From Candidatus Poseidoniaceae archaeon (GTDB taxonomy: Archaea > Thermoplasmatota > Poseidoniia > Poseidoniales > Poseidoniaceae), in contig JAKUNX010000005.1 in the NCBI GenBank assembly GCA_022451835.1, forward strand, positions 1-12,245: 12,245 bases of DNA. The letters are read 5' to 3'. Below, in pieces: positions 1 to 6,226 of this stretch. How positions within the stretch are numbered: position 1 is the first letter of the stretch; each line of letters opens with the position of its first letter. The notes under the pieces are model-generated. The model was given only the letters and a program-made list of their open reading frames with translations, was not told where the DNA came from and ran no database searches. The position numbers and the translations under genes were made by a program.

Positions 1-1153
1 TACTGTCATTAAAATTTCGAGAAACGTTATTTAGTCCATTTTTCTTTAATCTTTCAGCATGCGGGTTAAGTTGGTCTTGAGCGCCAAGTTGTGCAATTGT
101 TTTACTGATAGATTCGATCATATCTTCTGGTAAATATCTAGAATCAGTACGTGGATAGGTAGTTAATTTGTGTGTGTCATATAGCTCTTGGGCTACAGAA
201 AGAGTTCGTTTTGAAGTCCATGACCACATACTATTTGCCTCTCTTTGCAGGGTAGTAAGGTCAAAATTTAGCGGTGGGTTTTCCTTTGAGTCTCGATGTT
301 CTTGTTTAGTTGAGAAATCTCCATCAGAGGCTAATAACTTCTCGAGCATTTTCTTTTCCTCTTCATCAATAATACGATGAGCTTTAGTAAGTGGGTTGTC
401 TTTATCTTCAACATTATCACGACGCTCCCATCTACCCGTCCATTCACAATTTCCTGATTTGAAATCAGCCTCTAATTCCCAGAATGGTTCAGCCTTATGA
501 CCCAAAATTTCTAATTCCTTATCAACAATAAGTGCCAAGGTCGCAGTTTGAACTCTGCCAAGTGACATTGAAGTTCCATCATTTCTACCAGTTCTCAAAA
601 ATGTAGATGCTATTCGAGAACCATTCATACCGATAATCCAATCTGCTTCTGCTCTACTTACTGCTGCATCTCTTAAACGAGAAAAAGTGTTTGAATCCAT
701 TCTATCATTATAGGCCTTCATTATAGAATCTGGTGTCATTGATTGCAACCACATTCTACTCATTGGAATTTTTGACTTTGAAAATTCTATAATTCTTCTA
801 AAGATTAATTCACCTTCTCTTGCAGCATCACAAGCATTTACAATTTCAGTGCAATTTTTTGCAGAGATAAGTTTCTTAATAGCGGTTAATTGTTTTCTAT
901 TATTACCTCTACCACTACTTGGTTTAAGTTCAAATTTCTCAGGAATAAAAGGGAGTAGTTCGACGCTTTTTCTCCAATCTTTCAATCTATCATCATATTC
1001 CTCGGGTGTTTTTAACTCCAAAAGATGCCCTACTGCCCATGTTATTACAAGGTCATCCGAGTCCCAATGAGTGTCGGTTTTTTTGGTGACACCAAGCACT
1101 TTGGCAATGTCTTGTGCAACACTCGGTTTTTCAGCGATGACGACAATTGCCAT
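1..1153 (-). CDS. topB: DNA topoisomerase III-like type IA topoisomerase (N-terminal part, cut by window edge)
   Basis: Type IA topoisomerase, which relaxes or decatenates DNA through a 5'-phosphotyrosine single-strand break. The 384 codons present are open to the edge; the C-terminus lies outside. The N-terminus MAIVVIAEKPSVAQ carries the Toprim Glu. ACDAAREGELIFR at about 107-119 is the metal-binding acidic stretch (D109, E113, E115). SLGRVQTATL follows at about 197-206, and TTYPRTDSRYLP contains the catalytic tyrosine, Y333, close to Y328 of E. coli TopB. The YPRTDS-RYLP form points to topoisomerase III rather than TopA. The DAARE spelling (Ala where many relatives have Asp) also occurs in TopB-like enzymes. 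The start at 1153 is fixed by a strong Shine-Dalgarno site, GGGAGGT, 5 nt upstream. It follows an unrecognised gene by 95 bp on the same strand. Family very sure; TopB versus another archaeal type IA subgroup fairly sure. Confidence 0.93.
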   Translation of the reverse strand, partial: MAIVVIAEKPSVAQDIAKVLGVTKKTDTHWDSDDLVITWAVGHLLELKTPEEYDDRLKDWRKSVELLPFIPEKFELKPSSGRGNNRKQLTAIKKLISAKNCTEIVNACDAAREGELIFRRIIEFSKSKIPMSRMWLQSMTPDSIMKAYNDRMDSNTFSRLRDAAVSRAEADWIIGMNGSRIASTFLRTGRNDGTSMSLGRVQTATLALIVDKELEILGHKAEPFWELEADFKSGNCEWTGRWERRDNVEDKDNPLTKAHRIIDEEEKKMLEKLLASDGDFSTKQEHRDSKENPPLNFDLTTLQREANSMWSWTSKRTLSVAQELYDTHKLTTYPRTDSRYLPEDMIESISKTIAQLGAQDQLNPHAERLKKNGLNNVSRNFNDS

Positions 1154-1158
1154 GTTTT

Positions 1159-1165
1159 ACCTCCC
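1159..1165 (-). promoter_or_regulatory. Shine-Dalgarno site of topB
   Basis: On the minus strand this reads GGGAGGT and ends 5 nt before the ATG at 1153. It is a near-full match to the archaeal anti-SD sequence and decides the topB start. Confidence 0.8.
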
Positions 1166-1207
1166 ACCGGCGGCGATACTTGAACTCTCTCTATGGACAA
1201 ATTATTA

Positions 1208-1227
1208 CTAGATACTATAGTATCTAG
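1208..1227. promoter_or_regulatory. Perfect 20-bp palindrome upstream of topB (operator or hairpin candidate)
   Basis: CTAGATACTA followed by its exact reverse complement, with no loop. It lies in the 95-bp gap between the stop of the 143-residue gene (1249) and the topB start (1153), about 55 bp upstream of that start. A perfect dyad with no spacer suits a dimeric DNA-binding protein better than an RNA hairpin, and the AT-rich centre TACTATAGTA could also serve as a TATA-like element. There is no T-tract directly beside it, so a simple terminator is less likely. The dyad is certain; its function is inferred. Confidence 0.55.
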
Positions 1228-1248
1228 AGAAAAATCAGCATGTAAATG

Positions 1249-1680
1249 TTAAAGATTTTTTTTTCGCGAAATCCTAAATTCTCTCTCATTCCAACGACCC
1301 TCTTGAACCGTGTCGACACAACCATTGCATCCTGGATAGCCTGCATCTAATAATTGTAAACATGAATCTATCAATGCTTCAAATCCTTCGCTAACATCCA
1401 TTTCTATCCAGCAAATGTCCTCGTCTGGTCTCTGGCTCCCAAGATATACAATTGGCAATAGATTTTCTTTAGAAGTGTCATAAATCCAAATATCTTTGTT
1501 CACTACACAATCATGAATTGGGAAAGTAGTTCTTTGAGGTATTTTTTCAGCAATGTGGTCTGATAATTTTCTTATCTGTTCCAAGTATTTCATTTCAGCT
1601 TCAATCTTAATTTGTTCCAATCTAACTAATCTTCGAGCAGACTCTCTGACTACCGGCCATAGGGGGTGAATCATCTGCAT
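1249..1680 (-). CDS. Hypothetical protein, 143 aa, N-terminal helical, C-terminal CxxC
   Basis: I do not recognise a family. Residues about 10-46 are rich in Arg, Glu, Leu and Ile and look like a long charged helix, possibly a coiled coil. The middle (about 52-95) looks like alternating beta strands, with WIYD, PIVYLG and CWIEMDV. The C-terminal part has GYPGCNGC (C118, C121), with further cysteines at 58, 90 and 107, so zinc binding is possible. No signal peptide or membrane segment is seen. The ATG at 1680 lacks a clear Shine-Dalgarno site; M3 (1674) is an alternative, and a leaderless start is possible. It diverges from pyrD with only 53 bp between starts and reads toward topB. The last codons hold a run of nine A (CGA AAA AAA AAT). 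Coding is supported by length, uninterrupted frame and tight packing. Confidence 0.7.
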   Translation of the reverse strand: MQMIHPLWPVVRESARRLVRLEQIKIEAEMKYLEQIRKLSDHIAEKIPQRTTFPIHDCVVNKDIWIYDTSKENLLPIVYLGSQRPDEDICWIEMDVSEGFEALIDSCLQLLDAGYPGCNGCVDTVQEGRWNEREFRISRKKNL

Positions 1681-1733
1681 ATTTAGGCCAATGAGGGGTA
1701 AGTCTTGAATGATACCGTCGTTGAGAAGTATTC

Positions 1734-2858
1734 ATGGGGCTGATGTATCGAATTTTTGTTCGACCCACGTTGGTCTTTCAAGATTCAGAAAAAGCTCATT
1801 TAAGGTCTGTCAAAATGCTAAGGATTTTGTCGAGCAATAGGCTGACTAAATTTTTCCTTTCAACTATTTACAAAACCAATAAAAAATTATCCATTTCTTT
1901 ATTTGGAACTGATTATATCCACCCATTCGGCCTAGCAGCTGGAATGGATAAAAAGGGTGAAGCAATAAATGGTTGGGAGTCTATTGGTCTATCATTTGCA
2001 GAAATTGGTGGTGTGACTATGCTTGAGCAAAATGGTAATCCTAAACCTAGAATGTTTAGGTCATCTAAGCACAAAGCATTAGTTAATCGAATGGGCTTTA
2101 ATAATCCAGGTTCTGAAAAGATGCAACAGTCATTACATAGTCATCACAATAAATATGGTAAACCAAAGATTCCTATATGGGTTAACTTAGGTAAATCAAA
2201 ACTAACTAATAATTCGGATGCACATATTGATTATTCAACAACTTTGGAAAGGCTTTGGGAATATGGTGATATATTTGTAATCAATGTATCATCACCTAAT
2301 ACACCTAATTTGAGAGATTTACAAGGTGAAGAGGAATTAAGAAAAATTATTACCGCTTCTATGAATGTTAATGAAATCCAAGCTAAAAATCGGAATTCAA
2401 AACCTAAACCAATATTAGTGAAAATTGCTCCAGATATGACTTTAGAACAATTGGAGCAAATTGTTAATGTTGCAATAGACACTGGTTGTTCGGGAATAGT
2501 TGCAACTAATACTACTGTTTCTCGCCCTCCTGAACTGAGCGATGATGTTGTATTACAAGAGCAGGGAGGTTTGAGTGGGAAACCAGTTAAAGATCAATCA
2601 ACAGAATTCATAAAACACATCTATAAATTTACTAATGGCTCCATACCTATTATTGGTGTCGGTGGTATAATGAATGCTGATGATGCATGGGACAAGATAA
2701 TCGCAGGAGCAAGCCTCATTCAAGCATACAGCGGTTTTGTTTTTCATGGCCCGAGTTTAACCAAAGATATCGTTCGAGGTTTAGGTAAAAAATTAAGGCA
2801 ACATAATCTGTCAAAAATTGAAGATGCGGTCGGACTAATCCATAAGGAGAGTAACTAA
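1734..2858 (+). CDS. pyrD: Dihydroorotate dehydrogenase (quinone), class 2
   Basis: Oxidises dihydroorotate to orotate in pyrimidine synthesis, passing electrons through FMN to membrane quinone. The flavin barrel motifs run in order: FGLAAGMDKKGEAINGW (65-81), EIGGVTMLEQNGNPKPRMFR (90-109), NRMGFNNPG (118-126), VNLGKSK, INVSSPNTPNLRDLQG (183-198), LVKIAPDM, ATNTTVSRP (257-265), GGLSGKPV (278-285), and the phosphate-binding IIGVGGIMNADDAW (306-319) with QAYSGFVFHGP (330-340). Serine in SSPNTP (S187) is the class 2 catalytic base; class 1 enzymes have Cys. The length of 374 and the N-terminal MYRIFVRPTLVFQDSEKAHL helix segment also fit class 2. The ATG at 1743 (MYRIF) matches usual family N-termini and may be the true start; the longer ATG is given here. 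The stop codon abuts the ATG of ccmE, so the two are probably co-transcribed. Class 2 implies a quinone respiratory chain. Confidence 0.95.
   Translation: MGLMYRIFVRPTLVFQDSEKAHLRSVKMLRILSSNRLTKFFLSTIYKTNKKLSISLFGTDYIHPFGLAAGMDKKGEAINGWESIGLSFAEIGGVTMLEQNGNPKPRMFRSSKHKALVNRMGFNNPGSEKMQQSLHSHHNKYGKPKIPIWVNLGKSKLTNNSDAHIDYSTTLERLWEYGDIFVINVSSPNTPNLRDLQGEEELRKIITASMNVNEIQAKNRNSKPKPILVKIAPDMTLEQLEQIVNVAIDTGCSGIVATNTTVSRPPELSDDVVLQEQGGLSGKPVKDQSTEFIKHIYKFTNGSIPIIGVGGIMNADDAWDKIIAGASLIQAYSGFVFHGPSLTKDIVRGLGKKLRQHNLSKIEDAVGLIHKESN
2844..2849 (+). promoter_or_regulatory. Shine-Dalgarno site of ccmE inside the end of pyrD
   Basis: AAGGAG lies 9 nt before the ATG at 2859 and within the last codons of pyrD. 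This suggests translation of ccmE from the same messenger RNA. Confidence 0.65.
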
Positions 2859-3236
2859 ATGTTCACCCGTAGGACAAGGTTATTGATCACTGGCGGATTA
2901 CTTACTCTTATCATTCTAGGGGCGGTTATTTTACAATCACCAGAACCTACCAGGACAGTAGATGAACTCATGGATGACCCAAGTGTATACGTTGGCGAAG
3001 AAATTGCTATAAGAGGTGAAGTTAAAGACGGTACTATTGATAATTCTACAATGACATTTATGTTACATGGTTCTAATTCTGAAATTTTAGTTGATTTTGT
3101 TGATGCTTCTGTATCTAACGGTCTAGATGATAATAGGACCGTATATGCTAAAGGAGTACTGAAATTAATTGATTCCAATTATGTATTTGAGGCTGAAATA
3201 ATCAAAACATCATGTCCATCCAAGTATGAAGAATAA
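2859..3236 (+). CDS. ccmE: CcmE-type haem chaperone of cytochrome c maturation (CxxxY variant)
   Basis: CcmE takes haem from the CcmABCD exporter and hands it to apocytochrome c on the outer face of the membrane (System I). The 125-residue product has RRTR followed by one membrane helix (about 8-26), a typical N-in anchor. An OB-fold domain follows: VDELMDDPSVYVGEEIAIRGEVKDGTI, then FMLHGSNSEILVDFVD, then RTVYAKGVLK and YVFEAEII. These match the family blocks (V-x-G-x-V, F-x-L-x-D-like, V-x-A-x-G, F-x-A). The C-terminus reads TSCPSKYEE, giving Cys119-xxx-Tyr123. Most bacterial CcmE have HxxxY here; CxxxY is the known variant of archaea and some sulfate reducers, where Cys is expected to bind haem. 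Start at 2859 directly follows the pyrD stop. No other ccm gene lies in the window. Confidence 0.85.
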   Translation: MFTRRTRLLITGGLLTLIILGAVILQSPEPTRTVDELMDDPSVYVGEEIAIRGEVKDGTIDNSTMTFMLHGSNSEILVDFVDASVSNGLDDNRTVYAKGVLKLIDSNYVFEAEIIKTSCPSKYEE

Positions 3237-3254
3237 ATTTGTTATACCGTTCTG

Positions 3255-3262
3255 TTAAAATA
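3255..3262 (+). promoter_or_regulatory. Possible TATA-like box of the SRP RNA gene
   Basis: TTAAAATA lies in the 39-bp gap between ccmE and the SRP RNA. Its centre is about 18 bp from the paired 5' end at 3276, closer than the usual 25-27 bp, so either the RNA starts a few bases later or this is not the box. Weak support. Confidence 0.3.
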
Positions 3263-3275
3263 CCAATCAATCAAC

Positions 3276-3571
3276 GGAATGGCGGGATAGGTGGGGAGCT
3301 AGGCGTACCCTGAACCACAAATCGTCTTTATGGTGGGCTGAACGCCTTGGAGCGGCGAGAGCGGCTTTATGGTTCCTACATGCGGACGTTGATGTCTCGC
3401 CCCTACATGACTCGGGTGTCATGAACTGTCTCCGGAAGGAAACGGGAAATGAATAACTGGGGAATCAGGTCAGGCCGGGAACGGAGCAGCCCTACTCAGG
3501 GCCATGGGTGCTGTGGGGTAGCGGGATGGAGAAAGTGTGTGGATTTGGCCATAATGAACGAGCGTCCATCC
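3276..3571 (+). ncRNA. ffs: Signal recognition particle RNA (archaeal 7S RNA)
   Basis: RNA scaffold of the SRP, which binds SRP54 and SRP19 and targets membrane and secreted proteins during translation. The SRP54-binding helix 8 signature is clear at 3469-3490: GUCAGGCCGGGAACGGAGCAGC. It contains a hairpin CCG-GGAA-CGG (3475-3484) with a GNRA tetraloop and the asymmetric AGCAG side. The ends can pair: GGAAUGG-CG at 3276-3284 against CG-U-CCAUCC at 3563-3571, giving helix 1 as in archaeal 7S RNA. The implied length of about 296 nt is typical for archaea. The stretch is markedly richer in G and C than its neighbours and has no long reading frame. The ends are estimated from the pairing and may be off by several bases. 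It lies 39 bp after ccmE and just before the convergent archease stop. Confidence 0.93.
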
Positions 3572-3583
3572 TTGGAATTCCCA

Positions 3584-4078
3584 CTAAATGTCAAAAATAA
3601 CATTGCCAACCCATGCAGGTCCAACTAATTCTGGAATAGAATCATCTGCAGATCTGTATGATTCACCCTCTGATAACTCAACAATCATTAGTTCATGTGA
3701 TGTTACAGCTTTGATCTCTAAATTTCTATTGACTTTATCTGCATCTACCCACGATACTTGTACTTCACAAGTCAATCTTTCTGCTAATTCTTTTATCATA
3801 AATTGAGCATCAGCAAGAAATTTATTTTCCACTTCTAATTTATACAGTACTTCCTCAAGCCAAACTAAAATTAACGACTCATAATCGTTGTTTGAAGATG
3901 CAATTTCAACATTCCATTGCGCGGTTTGTCTAGTTAATTCGTGTAGTTTTATTGGTTGTTCTTCTGGAATCTGTAAATTCAACATTCCAAGAGAAATCTC
4001 TTTGAACAAGTTTGGAAGTGAATTGGAGAATCCACATATGCCAATATCAGCTTTAGTCTCTAGAGTCCAAAAACTCAT
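3584..4078 (-). CDS. Archease, activator of the RtcB RNA ligase
   Basis: Archease stimulates RtcB, which joins tRNA exon halves after intron removal, by speeding guanylation and turnover of the ligase. The 165-residue length fits the family. Visible blocks are ADIGICGFSNSLPNLFKEISLGML (10-33), WLEEVLYKLEVENKFL (about 73-88), LEIKAVTSHEL and the C-terminal WVGNVIFDI. The invariant acidic residues are in place: D11 of ADIG and D164 of the terminal FDI. The usual EHTADIG is here ETKADIG, so the normally conserved His is Thr. I start at the internal ATG 4078: it has an upstream GAGATGAT-like site, matches family N-termini, and avoids a 44-bp overlap. A longer frame from 4129 exists. It follows the kinase gene by 7 bp, so they are probably co-transcribed. 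endA sits at the other end of this divergent locus. Confidence 0.88.
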   Translation of the reverse strand: MSFWTLETKADIGICGFSNSLPNLFKEISLGMLNLQIPEEQPIKLHELTRQTAQWNVEIASSNNDYESLILVWLEEVLYKLEVENKFLADAQFMIKELAERLTCEVQVSWVDADKVNRNLEIKAVTSHELMIVELSEGESYRSADDSIPELVGPAWVGNVIFDI

Positions 4079-4085
4079 AATGAAA

Positions 4086-5147
4086 TCATCTCTTTGAAAC
4101 TTGAAGATTCCAGGCAATCTCACCAACACGATGGATTAACATCTCCTTACTCAATGAAAAAGAGTCTGTTGCTTCTGCACCAAGTATACATTCACACGCC
4201 GCATTGGTTAACAATGCAGTATCGGAAACACTGAATTCATTGGATATAGATACTGCAATTGCTACAACTGCCGCATCAATTAATCCAATCACTTGTCTCA
4301 GTTCTGGCAAAGTACATGGAACATGAACGGTATCTTCTGAACGTGAATATATAGTGACTCCATCACCACCTGCAAGAACTACGAGATGTTTCCAACCATA
4401 TGATTGAATTAGTGATTCAGCAGCAACAGAATCATCATTTTCTCCGATTCTACGCTTCATTAGTTCAAAACCTCTTGACTGAAAAATAATCCAATCAACT
4501 TCATGCGTCCTATGAAGTCCAGTTAACTTTGGATCAGCAATAATTGGAATATTATTTTTCTTGGCATGTTTAGTGATTTTTTCAACTCCTGAATCGCAAA
4601 CCACACCTTGCCCATAATCAGAAAAAATAACGCAATCTACATTATGAAGGCTATTTATTGCTTGCTCATATATTGCTTCAAGGGCGGTTTCAGATATTGG
4701 ATCATCTTCTTCGACATCCCATCTAAGCAACAATTGTTCTCCTTGAATTAGACTTTCACGACTTGCGAGCATTCTGGTTTTTACAGTGGTGATTCGATCC
4801 TCAATTATAGCGATACCAGAGGTTTCAACATTTTTTTCTTCAAGATATTCAATTATTTTTGAGCCTGCTTTATCATCGCCAACCACTCCGAATATTTTGC
4901 CATTATATCCCATTGACTGAAGTCCACGAGCGACATGTGCAGCAGCTCCTACATCTTCTTCTCTGTGAGTCTCTCTAAGTACCGGAACAGGTGCGCGTGA
5001 GTTCAAATTATTTGCATAACCATGGATGTAGCAATCTAGCATAATATCGCCAATTAATACAATATTTCCGAAATCATCTTGATTTAATGTTTCAATAATA
5101 GAATTCAACTTATCATGTTGTTCAACTTCTATGTCTGTCATTCCCAT
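4086..5147 (-). CDS. PfkB-family sugar kinase, HldE/RfaE kinase-domain-like, divergent active site
   Basis: Ribokinase-fold protein most like the kinase half of HldE/RfaE, which phosphorylates heptose 7-phosphate. Matching blocks: VLIGDIMLDCYIHGYANNLNSRAPVPVLRET (30-60), with the ligand-binding D34 and D38; a GAAAHVARGLQSMG segment (67-80) in place of GGAANVAxNxASLG; GVVGDDKAG; VIFSDYGQGVV (173-183); IPIIADPK (200-207); and VIGLIDAAVVAI (286-297). The last aligns with VTGAGDTVIGVL: the catalytic Asp is kept (D291) but GAGD reads GLID, losing the small glycine of the anion hole. The TPN-x-x-E block is also replaced by FQSRGFE. No C-terminal nucleotidyltransferase domain is present; 353 aa covers the kinase only. 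GAGGGG 5 nt upstream supports the ATG at 5147. It lies between the HTH-TerB and archease genes. Fold sure; substrate and activity not. Confidence 0.8.
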   Translation of the reverse strand: MGMTDIEVEQHDKLNSIIETLNQDDFGNIVLIGDIMLDCYIHGYANNLNSRAPVPVLRETHREEDVGAAAHVARGLQSMGYNGKIFGVVGDDKAGSKIIEYLEEKNVETSGIAIIEDRITTVKTRMLASRESLIQGEQLLLRWDVEEDDPISETALEAIYEQAINSLHNVDCVIFSDYGQGVVCDSGVEKITKHAKKNNIPIIADPKLTGLHRTHEVDWIIFQSRGFELMKRRIGENDDSVAAESLIQSYGWKHLVVLAGGDGVTIYSRSEDTVHVPCTLPELRQVIGLIDAAVVAIAVSISNEFSVSDTALLTNAACECILGAEATDSFSLSKEMLIHRVGEIAWNLQVSKR

Positions 5148-5152
5148 GTTGT

Positions 5153-5158
5153 CCCCTC
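5153..5158 (-). promoter_or_regulatory. Shine-Dalgarno site of the PfkB-family kinase gene
   Basis: GAGGGG on the minus strand ends 5 nt before the ATG at 5147 and lies in the 32-bp gap after the HTH-TerB gene. It favours 5147 over the in-frame ATG at 5141. Confidence 0.6.
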
Positions 5159-5179
5159 ATTACATCGCAGTTGTTTAAA

Positions 5180-6139
5180 TCACTTTATGCTGTCGAGAAT
5201 TTTTGCTAACAAGTTAGCATGCTGTTTATCACTTATGCCAAGAGATTCTCTTAACGTAATAAGCATCGCTTCTTCATCTTCAGTAATTATTCCATCGATT
5301 AATGCAGTTTCCAAGGTTTTGCAATAGGTATTCACATTTTCTGAGTATACTGGTTCTTCCTTAGCTAAGTTCAACAACTTTTCATGCATTTCATCTGTGA
5401 TTCCATAGGCTCCTCTAAATGTATCTAGCAATGCCACTTCATCATCAATCAATTGGTTGTCGAACAATGCTTGACTAAGCATCTCAAGATAGATGTCCTC
5501 AGGTGGAGAAATTTCTATTGAATCTCGAGCTTCTTCTGATAATCTCTTAACCCGTTCAGGATGCATTCCCAAAAATTCTACAACTTCTGAGATTAACTGA
5601 TGCTCGTCATAAGTTATTATTCCATCTTCCCATGCACAGGCAAACATTAACCTCACTAACTCTTCACTTGATTGAGCATCCATTGAAACTTTTCCTGAAG
5701 CCATTGAGATAGATGATATAATTGGTTTATCATGGTAAAGTAATTGTTCATCAATATGAGATAAAATCTCAAGAATTCTTCTATTACCCTTTGGTATTTC
5801 TCGAATCTGAATCGATTGACCTTGATAACTTACCATTGTTGCAAGAGTTTGATCAACGAGTAATTTTGCTCTTGTTCTTCCAGTAGTTGTCAAGGAGTAC
5901 ACCTTTCTCCTTTGTTTTGCTCCAGGCACATGCCTATTGGTAATCGATATTTCTTTTGCCTTTTCAAGTCTCTTAAGTGTTCTAGGTACATGCTTTCGCT
6001 GTACATGAACAGCAGCAGATATTCCTGCTTGAGTTAATGCAACAGGCGCTTCCCATTGATTACTTGGTAATATGTTATCAAATAGATGAATGAGCATTCT
6101 ATGTTCAGTAGTTAACTTGCCTAGATAACCATCAACCAT
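5180..6139 (-). CDS. Winged-helix protein with three TerB-like acidic helical repeats
   Basis: Likely DNA-binding regulator. In the 319-residue product, about 20-95 form a MarR-like winged helix: ALTQAGISAAVHVQRKHVPR is helix-turn-helix, TLKRLEKAKEI follows, and the basic VPGAKQRRKVYSLTTTGR is the wing. The C-terminal half has three related units at about 168-200, 222-259 and 277-316, each a helix, an acidic turn and a second helix: EDGIITYDEHQLI, DNQLIDDEVALL, IDGIITEDEEAML. Each is followed by a short spacer and G(I/M)xxxxxxxL. This DG-x(5)-E pattern resembles TerB/TerB-C helical domains, but assignment by eye is tentative. No membrane segment is seen. I chose the ATG at 6139 with GGTG 5 nt upstream; the frame is open to a TTG at 6172 (11 more residues), and that start cannot be excluded. 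First gene of a probable operon with the kinase and archease, and divergent from endA. Confidence 0.75.
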   Translation of the reverse strand: MVDGYLGKLTTEHRMLIHLFDNILPSNQWEAPVALTQAGISAAVHVQRKHVPRTLKRLEKAKEISITNRHVPGAKQRRKVYSLTTTGRTRAKLLVDQTLATMVSYQGQSIQIREIPKGNRRILEILSHIDEQLLYHDKPIISSISMASGKVSMDAQSSEELVRLMFACAWEDGIITYDEHQLISEVVEFLGMHPERVKRLSEEARDSIEISPPEDIYLEMLSQALFDNQLIDDEVALLDTFRGAYGITDEMHEKLLNLAKEEPVYSENVNTYCKTLETALIDGIITEDEEAMLITLRESLGISDKQHANLLAKILDSIK

Positions 6140-6180
6140 ATACGCACCAATTGCCCGTTGTAGTAACAGCAAATAGAGTC

Positions 6181-6226
6181 AACGGTAATCCGTTTGTATA
6201 ATATGCCAGTCATATGACCGATAAAC
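6181..6226. promoter_or_regulatory. Divergent promoter region with one shared TATA-like box and two dyads
   Basis: TATAATAT at 6197-6204 is centred about 26 bp before the endA ATG at 6227, the distance expected for a leaderless archaeal transcript. Read on the other strand it is ATATTATA, and the same spacing places a start near 6174, giving a ~35-nt leader to the HTH-TerB ATG at 6139. Two dyads flank the box: AACGG-TAAT-CCGTT at 6181-6194 on the HTH side, and the perfect GTCATATGAC at 6209-6218 on the endA side. Each lies between the box and one start, so a bound repressor could block either gene. Box position seen; use in both directions and regulation inferred. Confidence 0.5.

Noticed and set aside
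168..1070. Short plus-strand reading frames (168-380 and 849-1070)
   Set aside because: They lie opposite topB, whose minus-strand frame is continuous and full of topoisomerase motifs; the plus-strand products are low-complexity and match nothing.
3247..3277. Inverted repeat CCGTT...AACGG around the possible SRP RNA promoter
   Set aside because: Arms of only 5 bp and a 21-bp spacer; easily due to chance.
3237..3583. GC-rich island as a mobile element or transferred segment
   Set aside because: The composition is explained by the structured SRP RNA, with helix 8 signature and pairing ends; no transposase or terminal repeats.
4079..4129. ATG at 4129 as start of archease
   Set aside because: It would overlap the kinase gene by 44 bp and add a segment absent from the family; ATG 4078 matches family N-termini.
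6140..6172. TTG at 6172 as start of the HTH-TerB gene
   Set aside because: No Shine-Dalgarno site and a rare start codon; ATG 6139 has GGTG at suitable spacing. Kept only as an alternative, since a near-leaderless TTG start cannot be excluded.
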